Source: Solirubrum puertoriconensis
GTDB lineage: Bacteria > Bacteroidota > Bacteroidia > Cytophagales > Hymenobacteraceae
Reading direction: 5' to 3'
Assembly: GCF_001483135.1 (NCBI RefSeq)
Contig: NZ_LNAL01000007.1
Span: forward strand, 767,712 to 831,711
Length of the DNA: 64,000 nucleotides
Every line of letters starts with the position of its first letter. The stretch's first letter is position 1. A program made the position numbers and the translations under genes. The notes below the pieces were generated by a model. It did not search any database and had not been told where the DNA came from. It saw only the letters and a program-made list of their open reading frames with translations. Shown here one piece after another: positions 25,327 through 34,267 of this stretch.

Positions 25327-26622
25327 ATGCAAATCATACAATATCCTTCGCCGACTGAGTGGACTGCTTTGCAGCAGCGCCCGGCCCAAGGCGAAGCGAA
25401 GCAGGTGGAGCAGCGGGTGCGCGAAATCTTCGACGATGTGCGCCAGCGTGGCGACGAGGCCCTGCTGCACTACGCCGCCGTGCTCGATGGCGCAGCCCTA
25501 GGTAGCTTGCGCGTATCGCCCGAAGAAGTACGCGCCGCCATTGCCCAGGTACCCGCCGACTTGCAGGCCGCCATCCGGCAGGCTTACCAGAACATCGAAC
25601 GATTCCACTCGGCCCAGCGCGAGAGCGAGCTACGCCTCGAAACCATGCCCGGCGTGGAGTGCTGGCGCCGCTCGGTGCCAGTGCAGCGCGTGGGCTTGTA
25701 CATCCCAGGCGGCACGGCGCCGCTGTTCAGCACCTTGCTGATGCTCGGCGTACCCGCTCGCTTGGCTGGTTGCCCCGAAATCGTATTGTGCACGCCTCCC
25801 AGCAAAGATGGCTCCATCAACCCCGTGATTCTGTTCACGGCGGAGCTGCTGGGTATTGACACCATTATCAAAGCCGGCGGCGCCCAAGCCGTGGCCGCCC
25901 TTACTGGTGGTACCACCAGCGTACCTGCCGTCGATAAAATCTTTGGCCCCGGCAACCGCTACGTAACGGCCGCCAAGCAACTCGCCGCCCAGCGCGGGGT
26001 GGCCATTGATATGCCGGCCGGCCCTTCGGAAGTGCTGGTAATAGCCGATGAAACCGCCAACCCCGTGTTTGTAGCGGCCGACTTGCTCAGCCAAGCCGAG
26101 CACGGCCCCGATTCGCAAGTAGTGCTGCTTTCGAACTCGCCGCGCGTACTCGAGCAAGTAACCGCCGAGGTACAACGCCAGCTCACCGAACTACCCCGCC
26201 AGGAAGTAGCCGCCCTGGCCCTGCGGGAGAGCCGCGCCATTCTGCTGCGCACCCCCGAGGAAATGCTGCTGTTCTCGAACCAATATGCACCCGAGCACCT
26301 GATTCTGGCCGTTGACAATGCCGAAGCTATGGCCGCGGGCGTTACCAGCGCCGGCTCGGTGTTCCTAGGTCACCTCACGCCTGAAGCGGCCGGCGACTAC
26401 GCCTCGGGTACCAATCACACGCTGCCCACCAACGGCTATGCCCGCAACTACAGCGGCGTGTCGCTCGATTCGTTTGTGAAGAAAATCACCTTCCAGCGCA
26501 TCACGCCGGCGGGGCTGCGGGCCCTAGGTCCGGTGGTGGAAGCCATGGCCGAGGCGGAGGGCTTGCGCGCCCACGCTCGCGCCGTGACGCTGCGCCTGGA
26601 AGCAATCAACAATCAACAATGA
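25327..26622 (+). CDS. hisD: Histidinol dehydrogenase
   Basis: A 431-residue enzyme catalysing the last two oxidation steps from histidinol to histidine with NAD+ and zinc. Signatures: VGLYIPGGTAPLFSTLLML, FGPGNRYVTAAKQ, IDMPAGPSEVLVIAD, SQAEHGPDSQ (zinc-ligand Gln/His) and SNQYAPEHL with the catalytic Glu-His. The C-terminus holds the conserved GTNHTLPTNG. Length is standard. Start is the ATG at 25327. The stop TGA lies inside the left arm of an inverted repeat before hisC. Confidence 0.97.
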   Translation: MQIIQYPSPTEWTALQQRPAQGEAKQVEQRVREIFDDVRQRGDEALLHYAAVLDGAALGSLRVSPEEVRAAIAQVPADLQAAIRQAYQNIERFHSAQRESELRLETMPGVECWRRSVPVQRVGLYIPGGTAPLFSTLLMLGVPARLAGCPEIVLCTPPSKDGSINPVILFTAELLGIDTIIKAGGAQAVAALTGGTTSVPAVDKIFGPGNRYVTAAKQLAAQRGVAIDMPAGPSEVLVIADETANPVFVAADLLSQAEHGPDSQVVLLSNSPRVLEQVTAEVQRQLTELPRQEVAALALRESRAILLRTPEEMLLFSNQYAPEHLILAVDNAEAMAAGVTSAGSVFLGHLTPEAAGDYASGTNHTLPTNGYARNYSGVSLDSFVKKITFQRITPAGLRALGPVVEAMAEAEGLRAHARAVTLRLEAINNQQ

Positions 26623-26696
26623 GCAATGAACAGTTATTAATGCTGAGAACCGTCGGTAGCGCCCCGCTCACAGCATTGTCATTGTTCATTGATAAT
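26611..26696. repeat. Inverted repeat between hisD and hisC
   Basis: CAATGAGCAATG (26617-26628) pairs with CATTGTCATTG (26674-26684) with one bulge, and AATGCTGAG (26639-26647) with CTCACAGCATT (26667-26677). The first pairing includes the hisD stop codon. No T-run follows. Its AT-rich CAATG-rich arms differ from the surrounding GC-rich genes. Confidence 0.6.
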
Positions 26697-26704
26697 TGAC
26701 CCCA

Positions 26705-27751
26705 ATGAACCTCGACTCACTTATACGGCCCAACATCCGGGCTATGAAACCATACGCATCGGCCCGCGACGAATTTCAAGGCACGGCGCAGGTAATGCTC
26801 GATGCCAACGAAAACAGCCTGGGCTCGGTAGGTCCGCAGGCATTCAACCGCTATCCCGATCCGCTGCAGCGTGAGGTGAAAGCCGAAGTAGCCAAGCTGA
26901 AGCACGTTCGACCCGAGCAGATCTTTCTGGGCAACGGCTCCGACGAAGCCATCGACTTGCTGCTGCGCCTTACCTGCGTACCCGGCCACGACAGCATTGC
27001 CATTCTGCCGCCCACCTACGGCATGTACGAGGTAGCCGCCAACCTCAACGATGTTGCCATTGAGCGTATCCCGCTCACGGCCGACTTCCAGCTTTCGGCC
27101 GAGGCTATTAATAAGGTGTTGGCATCGGAGGCGAAAGTGGTATTCCTATGCTCGCCCAACAACCCCACCGGCAACCTGCTGCACCAAGAGGCCATCGAGC
27201 AAATTCTGCACGGCTTCCGCGGGATTGTGGTAGTGGATGAAGCATACATCGATTTTGCCGATGCCCCGAGCTGGACAACCCGCCTCGACGAGTTTGCTAA
27301 CCTGGTGGTGCTGCAAACCTTCTCGAAGGCCTGGGGCATGGCCGGCCTGCGCCTAGGTATGGCCTTCGCCTCGGCCGAGCTCATCGGCTACCTCAACAAG
27401 ATTAAGCCTCCATATAATATATCGGAGGCTACGCAGCAGCACGCCTTAGCTGGCTTGCGCGATGCCGGTCGCTTCGAGCAGATGCGACAGGAGCTGCTGA
27501 CCGGCCGCGAGTGGCTGCAGCAGCAGTTGCCCGCAGTAGGCATTGTGGAAGAAGTTTTTCCGTCCGATGCCAACTTCTTGCTTGTGCGCTTCCGGACGGA
27601 TGCCACGGCCGTGTACGAGTACCTGCTGAGCAAAGGCATTGTGGTGCGCAACCGTACCACCCAGCCCGGCTGCGCCGGCTGCCTGCGCCTTACGGTGGGT
27701 ACGCCCGCCGAGAACGAGCAGCTTCTCCAAGCCCTGCAGCAATACGCCTAG
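26705..27751 (+). CDS. hisC: Histidinol-phosphate aminotransferase
   Basis: A 348-residue PLP enzyme making histidinol phosphate. Start is ATG 26705 (MNLDSLIRPNIRAMKPY); a TTG nine bases earlier is less likely. Signatures: DANENSLG near residue 35, FLGNGSDEAIDLL, SPNNPTGN, VVDEAYIDF and the PLP-lysine motif LQTFSKAWGMAGLRLG. The C-terminus RLTVGTPAENEQLL is typical. The TAG stop is embedded in CCTAGG. A terminator-like hairpin follows 6 bases later, although hisB continues the operon. Confidence 0.97.
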   Translation: MNLDSLIRPNIRAMKPYASARDEFQGTAQVMLDANENSLGSVGPQAFNRYPDPLQREVKAEVAKLKHVRPEQIFLGNGSDEAIDLLLRLTCVPGHDSIAILPPTYGMYEVAANLNDVAIERIPLTADFQLSAEAINKVLASEAKVVFLCSPNNPTGNLLHQEAIEQILHGFRGIVVVDEAYIDFADAPSWTTRLDEFANLVVLQTFSKAWGMAGLRLGMAFASAELIGYLNKIKPPYNISEATQQHALAGLRDAGRFEQMRQELLTGREWLQQQLPAVGIVEEVFPSDANFLLVRFRTDATAVYEYLLSKGIVVRNRTTQPGCAGCLRLTVGTPAENEQLLQALQQYA

Positions 27752-27757
27752 GTACCT

Positions 27758-27797
27758 AAAGCCGCCCGGTTGCCAATGAGCTGGGCGGCTTTGTTCA
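27758..27797 (+). terminator. Terminator-like hairpin between hisC and hisB
   Basis: AAAGCCGCCC (27758-27767) is perfectly inverted at 27783-27792, followed by TGTTC and no long T-run. It may be a partial terminator that lowers expression of hisB and the later genes relative to hisGDC. Confidence 0.6.
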
Positions 27798-27842
27798 TTT
27801 AACAACCCCATAACGCGAGGCTCTTGGTCTCGCGCCCTTCAC

Positions 27843-28946
27843 ATGAAGAAAGTGCTTTTTATCGACCGTGACGGCACCATCCTGGTAGAGCCCCAGCCCA
27901 GCCAGCAGGTCGATAGCTTCGATAAGTTTCAGTTTCTGCCCGGCGCCATCAGCAACCTGGCACGCATTGCGCGCGAGCTCGACTACGAGCTGGTGCTCGT
28001 AACCAACCAGGATGGGCTTGGCACCGCGTCGTTTCCGGAGGATACGTTCTGGCCTTGCCAAAATCTGATGCTCGACATTTTGCGCGGCGAAGGGGTGGAG
28101 TTTGTGCGTAGCCACATCGACCGCAGCTTCCCGCACGAAAACCTGCCGACGCGCAAGCCCGGCATCGGCATGCTCACCGAGTACCTCGATCCGGCCAACG
28201 GCTACGACATGCCGAACTCCTACGTGCTCGGCGACCGAATCACCGACGTTCAGCTGGCCGAGAACCTAGGCTGCCAGTCCATCCTCATCAGCGACGAACT
28301 CACCGACGAGCGCGCCGCCCTCACAACTACCAGCTGGGATGCCATATACCAGTTTCTGCGCTTGCCCGCTCGCAAGGCGGTAGTACAACGCGATACCAAC
28401 GAAACGAAAATTCGAGTAGAGCTGAACCTCGACGGCAGCGGCAAGCATAGCATAAAAACCGGCCTCGGATTTTTCGACCACATGCTCGATCAGCTGGCCA
28501 AGCACAGCGGGGTGGATATGCTGGTGGAGGTACAAGGCGACCTGCACATCGACGAGCACCACACCATCGAAGACACCGCCATTGCCATCGGCGAAGCTTT
28601 CAACCAAGCCATCGGCGATAAGCGCGGCGTGGCGCGCTATGGATTCTTGCTGCCCATGGATGACTCGTTGGCGCAAGCGGCCATCGATTTTTCGGGGCGG
28701 CCTTGGCTGGTGTGGGATGCATCGTTCAAGCGCGAAAAAGTGGGCGATATGCCTACTGAAATGTTTTACCATTTCTTTAAAAGTTTCTCCGATGCTGCTC
28801 GGTGCAACCTCAACATTAAGTGCGAAGGCGACAACGAGCACCACAAGATTGAGGCCATCTTCAAGGCAGTTGCGAAAGCCACCAAGGCAGCTTTGCAACG
28901 CGATGCCACCAAGATGGAAATACCTAGCACCAAAGGAGTTCTATAG
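27843..28946 (+). CDS. hisB: Bifunctional histidinol-phosphatase / imidazoleglycerol-phosphate dehydratase
   Basis: A 367-residue fusion enzyme for two histidine steps. The N-terminal HAD phosphatase has FIDRDGTI at residues 6-13 with nucleophile and acid Asp, and [11 protein letters not shown] near residue 130. The C-terminal IGP dehydratase begins about residue 180 ([16 protein letters not shown]) and carries the metal motifs [16 protein letters not shown] and later [15 protein letters not shown]. Fused hisB is the E. coli arrangement and is also common in Bacteroidota. It ends before an AT-rich inverted repeat. Confidence 0.96.
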   Translation: MKKVLFIDRDGTILVEPQPSQQVDSFDKFQFLPGAISNLARIARELDYELVLVTNQDGLGTASFPEDTFWPCQNLMLDILRGEGVEFVRSHIDRSFPHENLPTRKPGIGMLTEYLDPANGYDMPNSYVLGDRITDVQLAENLGCQSILISDELTDERAALTTTSWDAIYQFLRLPARKAVVQRDTNETKIRVELNLDGSGKHSIKTGLGFFDHMLDQLAKHSGVDMLVEVQGDLHIDEHHTIEDTAIAIGEAFNQAIGDKRGVARYGFLLPMDDSLAQAAIDFSGRPWLVWDASFKREKVGDMPTEMFYHFFKSFSDAARCNLNIKCEGDNEHHKIEAIFKAVAKATKAALQRDATKMEIPSTKGVL

Positions 28947-28957
28947 TCATTTAACAT

Positions 28958-29045
28958 ATGTTTATACAAATGAGTAAAGTAGTATCTGAGTCTGTTTTCT
29001 GAGAGGATAGGATGCAGAAAAAATATTACTCATTTGCATAAACAT
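28958..29045. repeat. AT-rich inverted repeat between hisB and hisH
   Basis: A 20-base arm at 28958-28977 is inverted at 29026-29045 with one mismatch (core CAAATGAGTAA / TTACTCATTTG). The whole 112-base gap is markedly AT-rich compared with the his genes, suggesting an inserted element or a strong RNA structure. Confidence 0.75.
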
Positions 29046-29058
29046 TTGGTATAACGAA

Positions 29059-29646
29059 ATGGAAATAGCAGTAATCGATTATAAAGGCGGCAACGTCCAG
29101 TCGGTGTTGTTTGCCCTGGAGCGCCTAGGTGTACAAGCAACCCTGACGGCTGATCATGACACGATACGCCGGGCCGACAAGATCTTGTTCCCGGGCGAAG
29201 GCGAAGCCGCATCGGCAATGCAGGAGCTGCGGGCCCAAGGCCTCGACAAACTCTTGCCCACGCTCGAGCAACCCTTCCTAGGTATATGCTTGGGCATGCA
29301 GCTGCTGGGGCAGCATAGCGAAGAGGGCGACACCGAATTACTCGGCATTCTGCCTTTCGAGGTGAAGCGCTTCGCAGCCGATTCCCAGCACAAAGTGCCG
29401 CATATGGGCTGGAACAACCTACAGCGTTTGCGCACACCGCTGTTCGAAGGCCTGCGCGAAGAAGATTTCGTGTACTTCGTGCACAGCTACTACGCACCCG
29501 TGGGCAACTACACCATTGCCGAAGCGGCTTACCCGGCGCCATTCAGCGCGGCGGTGCAGCACCGCAACTTCTACGCCGTGCAGTTTCACGCCGAAAAAAG
29601 CGGTCCGGTAGGTACCCGCATCCTTCAGAACTTTTTGGCGCTTTAA
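29059..29646 (+). CDS. hisH: Imidazole glycerol phosphate synthase, glutaminase subunit
   Basis: A 195-residue class I glutamine amidotransferase that feeds ammonia to HisF. The nucleophile is Cys77 in LGICLGMQLLG; His177 and Glu179 in VQFHAEKSG complete the triad. GEGEAASAM and PHMGWNN are the usual family landmarks. Length is standard. It is followed after 31 bases by hisA, then hisF, its partner subunit. Confidence 0.96.
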   Translation: MEIAVIDYKGGNVQSVLFALERLGVQATLTADHDTIRRADKILFPGEGEAASAMQELRAQGLDKLLPTLEQPFLGICLGMQLLGQHSEEGDTELLGILPFEVKRFAADSQHKVPHMGWNNLQRLRTPLFEGLREEDFVYFVHSYYAPVGNYTIAEAAYPAPFSAAVQHRNFYAVQFHAEKSGPVGTRILQNFLAL

Positions 29647-29677
29647 CCTAGGGCTGCCAGAACACATACCCGACTCC

Positions 29678-30397
29678 ATGGAAATAATACCCGCCATCGA
29701 CCTAATTGGTGGCCAGTGCGTGCGCCTCACCGAAGGCGACTTTGCCCAGCAAACCACCTACGACTCCGACCCCTTGGCCGTAGCCCAACGTTTCGAGCAG
29801 CACGGCATGCGCCGCCTGCATCTCGTCGACCTCGACGGCGCGCGGGCTAAGCGTCCTGTAAACCTGCCGGTGCTCGAGCGCATCGCCCGCCATACCAACC
29901 TCGTTATCGATTTTGGCGGTGGCCTGCAGCAGGAGGAATCCGTACGGCAAGCCTTCGATGCCGGTGCGGCGCAAATCACGGCGGGCAGCATTGCCGTGCG
30001 CGAGCCCGACACCGTGCAGGCATGGCTGCGCAGCTTCGGGCCGGAGCGCATAATCGTGGGTGCCGATTTTCGCGACAACCACATCTCCATAAACGCCTGG
30101 GCCGAGCAATCGGAGCGTACCCTGGCCGAGTTTGTAGCGGCTTACCTAGGCGCCGGTGCTTCCACTTTTGTGTGCACCGACGTCAGCAAGGATGGCAAGC
30201 TGCGAGGCCCCTCCCTAGGTGCCTACAAAGCCTTGCGCGCCGAATTGCCGCATGCGCAGCTGGTAGCCAGCGGTGGCGTAACCACCATTGCCGACGTGGA
30301 GGCTCTGGCCGAAGTAGGCATGCACGGCGCCATTATCGGCAAAGCCATATACGAGGGCACCATCCGGCTCGAAGACCTTCGCCGGTTCGTGGCCTAG
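29678..30397 (+). CDS. hisA: ProFAR isomerase
   Basis: A 239-residue TIM barrel, 1-(5-phosphoribosyl)-5-[(5-phosphoribosylamino)methylideneamino]imidazole-4-carboxamide isomerase. It starts MEIIPAIDLIGGQCVRL with the catalytic Asp8 and shows the phosphate-binding FGGG, a second catalytic Asp in TDVSKDGKLRGPS, and ASGGV near the C-terminus. The two half-barrel phosphate loops are intact. The TAG stop lies inside CCTAGG. hisF starts 30 bases downstream. Confidence 0.96.
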   Translation: MEIIPAIDLIGGQCVRLTEGDFAQQTTYDSDPLAVAQRFEQHGMRRLHLVDLDGARAKRPVNLPVLERIARHTNLVIDFGGGLQQEESVRQAFDAGAAQITAGSIAVREPDTVQAWLRSFGPERIIVGADFRDNHISINAWAEQSERTLAEFVAAYLGAGASTFVCTDVSKDGKLRGPSLGAYKALRAELPHAQLVASGGVTTIADVEALAEVGMHGAIIGKAIYEGTIRLEDLRRFVA

Positions 30398-30427
30398 GTT
30401 GCTTTCTGTACTTTCAACCAAAAGAAG

Positions 30428-31186
30428 ATGCTTACCAAACGCATCATTCCGTGCCTCGATGTAAAAGACGGCCGCACCGTGAAGGGCATCCGCTTCGAGG
30501 GTTTGCGCGACGCCGGTGACCCGGTAGCCCTGGCCTCGCAGTACGCCAAGCAGGGCGCCGATGAGCTGGTGTTCCTCGATATAACCGCTACCAACCAGAA
30601 ACGCCAAACGCTGGTGGCGCTAGTGCGCGACGTAGCCCGCGAGCTAGACATCCCGTTTACCGTAGGCGGGGGCATTGGGGCCGTGGCCGATGTGGAGGCG
30701 CTGCTGCTCAACGGGGCAGATAAGGTGTCGATCAACTCGGCCGCCTTGCAGCGCCCCGAGCTGATTGATGAGCTGGCCCGGCGCTTCGGTTCGCAGTGCA
30801 TTGTGGTGGCCGTAGATGCCCGCCACACGCCCGAAGCCGGGTGGCAGGTGTATACCCGCGCCGGTACCGTGGCTACGGGCCTCGATGCCGTGGCGTGGTG
30901 CCGCGAAGCCGCCGAGCGCGGCGCCGGCGAGCTGCTGCTTACCTCCATGAGCCACGACGGCACCAAAGATGGCTTTGCGCTGGATGTAACCGGCGCCGTG
31001 TGCCAGGCCGTGAGCGTGCCCGTTATTGCCTCGGGCGGGGCGGGCAAGATGGAGCACTTCACCGACGTGTTTCAGCAGGCCCAGGCCGATGCAGGCTTAG
31101 CGGCTAGCATCTTCCACTTCGGCGAAATCGGCATTCCCGACCTCAAGCAACACCTGCGAGCCGCCGGCCTGCCGGTGCGGATCTAG
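30428..31186 (+). CDS. hisF: Imidazole glycerol phosphate synthase, cyclase subunit
   Basis: A 252-residue TIM barrel that forms IGP and AICAR with ammonia from HisH. Catalytic Asp residues are visible in [10 protein letters not shown] (about residue 11) and [10 protein letters not shown] (about residue 130). Also present are [25 protein letters not shown] and [11 protein letters not shown]. The length fits the family. It is followed by an exact 19-bp inverted repeat and then hisIE. Confidence 0.97.
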   Translation: MLTKRIIPCLDVKDGRTVKGIRFEGLRDAGDPVALASQYAKQGADELVFLDITATNQKRQTLVALVRDVARELDIPFTVGGGIGAVADVEALLLNGADKVSINSAALQRPELIDELARRFGSQCIVVAVDARHTPEAGWQVYTRAGTVATGLDAVAWCREAAERGAGELLLTSMSHDGTKDGFALDVTGAVCQAVSVPVIASGGAGKMEHFTDVFQQAQADAGLAASIFHFGEIGIPDLKQHLRAAGLPVRI

Positions 31187-31194
31187 AGTTTAAG

Positions 31195-31262
31195 TTGTCA
31201 GTTGTTCGTTGTCGGTGCACAAACCGACCGAAGGCTGGCAGCTGACAACGAACAACTGACAA
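31195..31262. repeat. Perfect 19-bp inverted repeat between hisF and hisIE
   Basis: The arm at 31195-31213 (TTGTCAGTTGTTCGTTGTC) is inverted without mismatch at 31244-31262, with a 30-base loop. It fills nearly the whole gap and ends three bases before the hisIE ATG. No T-run follows, so readthrough with a stable RNA hairpin is expected. The arms consist of GTTGTC/GTTGTT-like repeats. Confidence 0.85.
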
Positions 31263-31265
31263 GCA

Positions 31266-31907
31266 ATGAACTTTGACTTCGAAAAAATGGGCGGGCTGAT
31301 TCCGGCCGTGGTGCAGGATGCCGACACCGGGCAGGTGTTGATGCTGGGCTACGTGAACGAGGAGGCGCTGCGCAAAACCGAGCAGGAGGGACGCATTACC
31401 TTTTTCTCGCGCTCCAAGAATAGGCTCTGGACGAAAGGCGAAACCAGCGGCCACTACCTAACCGTGGTAAGCCTGCACCCTGACTGCGACAACGATGCGC
31501 TGCTTATTCGGGCCCGGCCCGATGGCCCTACGTGCCACCGCGGCACCGTAAGCTGTTTTGAGCAGGAGGAGCAAGCGGCGTTGCCAACCGCCCCGGTGAG
31601 CTTTCTGGCCGAGCTGGAGCGGTTGGTAACCCGCAGGCAGCAGAACCCCGATGAAGAACCGAATTCGTACACGGTAAAGCTATTTCAGAAGGGCCTGCCC
31701 AAAATTGCCCAGAAAGTAGGCGAGGAGGCCGTAGAAACGGTTATTGACGCGGTAGCGGGTAATACCGAAGGCCTGAAAGGCGAGGCCGCTGATTTGCTCT
31801 ACCACCTGCTGGTGCTGCTCCGCGCTTCGGACTTAGGCATTGAGGACGTGGTGGAGGTGCTGCGCCAACGGCACAGCACTATTTCGGCGGGTGTGCGTCG
31901 GGAGTAA
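31266..31907 (+). CDS. hisIE: Bifunctional phosphoribosyl-AMP cyclohydrolase / phosphoribosyl-ATP pyrophosphatase
   Basis: A 213-residue fusion for steps two and three of the pathway. The N-terminal HisI half has LMLGYVNEEAL, FFSRSKNRLWTKGETSGH and the zinc/cysteine motif DCDNDALL and GPTCHRG. The C-terminal HisE half (from about residue 110) is an all-helical pyrophosphatase with NPDEEPNSYT and KVGEEAVETVIDAV. It is the last his gene and is followed by a strong terminator. Confidence 0.96.
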   Translation: MNFDFEKMGGLIPAVVQDADTGQVLMLGYVNEEALRKTEQEGRITFFSRSKNRLWTKGETSGHYLTVVSLHPDCDNDALLIRARPDGPTCHRGTVSCFEQEEQAALPTAPVSFLAELERLVTRRQQNPDEEPNSYTVKLFQKGLPKIAQKVGEEAVETVIDAVAGNTEGLKGEAADLLYHLLVLLRASDLGIEDVVEVLRQRHSTISAGVRRE

Positions 31908-31935
31908 AGCCTAGGGTGAATTGGCCTGACGCTTA

Positions 31936-31984
31936 AAAAGCCCCAGAGCCGCGGAGAAATTTCTACTGCGGCTCTGGGGCTTTT
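31936..31984. terminator. Bidirectional terminator after the his operon
   Basis: A perfect 17-bp stem (31936-31952 with 31968-31984), with an A-run on one side and a T-run on the other. It separates hisIE from the convergent outer-membrane protein gene. Confidence 0.92.
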
Positions 31985-32005
31985 GCTTTATAATGAATGC
32001 TCAGG

Positions 32006-32620
32006 CTAAAATCTATATCCAGCGTGTAGGGCTACAGCCAAGCCTGTCAAGTGGAAAAAGTACTTGGATGTGGATTGCACGTACATCCTTTGGTTGTCAT
32101 CCCAGATGTACTTCCGGCGAAAACCCAATGCCACATCGGGCCCTAGGTTGAAATCAAATGTGAAGCGTTGCCCCAGTTGGCACTGCCGGCCTAGGCGAAA
32201 GGTTAGGCTTTGCCCATGGAGAAAGTTGCTGTCTGTTTCTGAACTATGCATATCGCCCAGAAAGCTGGCGCCCCCGGCCGCATACCAGCCTACCAGAGCG
32301 GGTTTGGCCGGTTGCAAATACCGGCGGTAGGTAAACTCGGCTGTAAATTCACGGGTGCGGTAAAAGTCACCGAAGCTGGTGCGGTGTGTACGTTGCCAGT
32401 ACACAACGGCACCCTGTAAGCTGGAGTGGGCACCGATCTGCCGTTCGTAGCCGGCGTAAACGCCACCGTTCCAGCTGGCTTGCAAGCCCAGCTTGAGGGC
32501 TTGTGCTTTGCCTGCAGGCGTGGTTTGAGCCGGCCCGACGCTTGGTTCGGGTTGTGCCCGCGAGACAAGCGGTGAAAGGCCGAACAGGACCGCAACTGAG
32601 GCGGTTAAAATGTGCTTCAT
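32006..32620 (-). CDS. Small outer-membrane beta-barrel protein
   Basis: A 204-residue exported protein. I chose the ATG at 32620 (MKHILTASVAVLFG) because it gives a clean signal peptide ending near VSRAQ; a longer in-frame start at 32746 does not. The mature part has alternating strands (GLQASWNGGVYAGYERQIG, SSLQGAVVYWQR) and ends in ALHAGYRF, a barrel-type C-terminus. About 180 mature residues suggests an 8- to 10-strand barrel similar to DUF3575-type proteins. No function can be given. Confidence 0.7.
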   Translation of the reverse strand: MKHILTASVAVLFGLSPLVSRAQPEPSVGPAQTTPAGKAQALKLGLQASWNGGVYAGYERQIGAHSSLQGAVVYWQRTHRTSFGDFYRTREFTAEFTYRRYLQPAKPALVGWYAAGGASFLGDMHSSETDSNFLHGQSLTFRLGRQCQLGQRFTFDFNLGPDVALGFRRKYIWDDNQRMYVQSTSKYFFHLTGLAVALHAGYRF

Positions 32621-32790
32621 CGGATTTACTGGGTGTATAGCATTACAATCAATGCCTGCGTCGGCCTTGCTATATAGCAGCGTAAAAATAAACGCCAACG
32701 TGGCGCAATACCGCACGCCGCACCGGGCGAGCGGAGGCGCAAGCAATGCAGCCCAATTTCCTGCCTACCTTGCAGGTCGTTTTCTTAGTT

Positions 32791-33537
32791 ATGCCCGATA
32801 ACTCCCGCTACCTCTCCACGCAGTCGTTTACCGTTTTGGTGCCGGTTTTCAACGAAGAAGAAAGCCTGCAGCAGTTTGTGGTTGAGATGAACAAGTTTCT
32901 GGAGGTAACTCCGGTAGCTACTACCGTGCTCTTCGTCAACGACGGCTCTACCGACGGCTCCTTGGCCCTGATGCGCAACATTTGCCGCCAGGACTCCCGC
33001 TACGAGTTCGTGTCGCTGGCGCAGAACCGCGGACTAAGCACGGCCATTAAGGCTGGTATCGACCATGCACGTGGTACGCTGGTGGGTTACATCGACTCGG
33101 ATATCCAGACCACGCCCATGGACTTTCTGGAGTTGCTGCCGTTCTTGCCCGAGTACGATATGGTAACGGGTATCCGGGCCAAGCGCCAGGATTCGCCGGT
33201 AAAACTATTGTCGTCGAAAATCGCCAACAATTTTCGGCGGCTGATGATTAACGATGGGATAGTAGACACGGGATGCCCGCTGAAAATTCTGAAAATTGAG
33301 TACGCCCGGCGTATTCCGCTGTTCCATGGCATGCACCGCTTCCTAGGTGCGTTGGTGCAGTTGCAAGGCGGCAAGGTAAAGCAGCTACCGGTGCGGCACT
33401 TTCCGCGCTTTGCCGGCACGGCCAAGTACAACCTCTGGAACCGGCTTTGGAAGCCCCTAGTAGATACCTTCGGCTACCGCTGGATTCGCTCGCGCTGGAA
33501 GAACTACGAAGTAGGAGAGAAGCACCACGCCGCCTAG
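32791..33537 (+). CDS. Family 2 glycosyltransferase, polyprenyl-phosphate sugar type
   Basis: A 248-residue GT2 enzyme of the dolichol-phosphate mannosyltransferase/ArnC type. Motifs: VLVPVFNEEESL, FVNDGSTDGSLAL, GLSTAIKAGIDHA and the metal-binding DSDIQT. No C-terminal membrane helices are present, so it is the soluble-domain form. The ATG at 32791 is preferred; an upstream in-frame ATG at 32746 overlaps a likely promoter. The next gene (LAB_N) starts 12 bases later and a GT39 enzyme lies nearby, suggesting synthesis and transfer of a lipid-linked sugar. The stop TAG lies in CCTAGG. Confidence 0.88.
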   Translation: MPDNSRYLSTQSFTVLVPVFNEEESLQQFVVEMNKFLEVTPVATTVLFVNDGSTDGSLALMRNICRQDSRYEFVSLAQNRGLSTAIKAGIDHARGTLVGYIDSDIQTTPMDFLELLPFLPEYDMVTGIRAKRQDSPVKLLSSKIANNFRRLMINDGIVDTGCPLKILKIEYARRIPLFHGMHRFLGALVQLQGGKVKQLPVRHFPRFAGTAKYNLWNRLWKPLVDTFGYRWIRSRWKNYEVGEKHHAA

Positions 33538-33549
33538 GCACCCGCTGGC

Positions 33550-34242
33550 ATGAAGACCGAAACCGTTGCCTTGTTGATTGGCCTTGCCTCGCAGCTGCTG
33601 TTCTCGAGCCGCATTGTGGTGCAATGGGTACAGAGCGAGCGGGCCAAGCGGGTACTGGTGCCCAGCGTATTCTGGCAAATCAGCCTGGTGTCTTCGTTTC
33701 TGATGATCATCTACGGGATGCTGCGCCACGACCCGATCATTCTAGGGGCGCAAATCATCAGCTACGCCATCTACATCCGCAACCTGCAGCTGCTGGGCGA
33801 GTGGGTTAAGCTACACCCGGTGTTTCGGTTTGCATCGTACGCGTTTCCGCTGGCATCCCTCGGTTGGTTTGTGGCCGGTGCGCCGCATTTCAGCTTGCAA
33901 GCCATGCTGGCCTCGCGCATACCCGGTGGCTGGCTGCTGCTCGGGGCGGTGGGACAAACGGTTTTCCTGCTGCGCTTTGTATACCAATGGCTCTATTCGG
34001 AGCGCAAGGGCGAATCGGTGCTGCCGTTGGGTTTCTGGCTTGTCAGCTTTGTGGGCTCCGTGATGATTCTGATTTACGCCGCCTTGCGCCACGATGCCGT
34101 GCTTATCCTCGGTAACGTATTCGGTACGGTGGTGTATGCCCGCAACATTGTGCTGCTGCGGCGTGAGTTGAGGCAGCCCAGCACCCGCCCACAAGGGCAA
34201 GCCGCGCCGTTAAAGGAACAAACCGAGGTCCAGGCCAGCTAA
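33550..34242 (+). CDS. Lipid-A-disaccharide synthase N-terminal-like membrane protein (LAB_N)
   Basis: A 230-residue integral membrane protein built from two similar halves: each has a [R/Y]QW[V/L]xSER motif, then F W and a RHD motif, ending in YxRN (first half FSSRIVVQWVQSERAK, second half LRFVYQWLYSERKG). This internal duplication is typical of the LAB_N family, often found beside GT2 and GT39 genes. It probably acts as a flippase or adaptor for a lipid-linked sugar, by analogy to ArnE/ArnF; that role is inference. Confidence 0.85.
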   Translation: MKTETVALLIGLASQLLFSSRIVVQWVQSERAKRVLVPSVFWQISLVSSFLMIIYGMLRHDPIILGAQIISYAIYIRNLQLLGEWVKLHPVFRFASYAFPLASLGWFVAGAPHFSLQAMLASRIPGGWLLLGAVGQTVFLLRFVYQWLYSERKGESVLPLGFWLVSFVGSVMILIYAALRHDAVLILGNVFGTVVYARNIVLLRRELRQPSTRPQGQAAPLKEQTEVQAS

Positions 34243-34267
34243 CGCAGCTGCCTGGCTATGGCCATTG

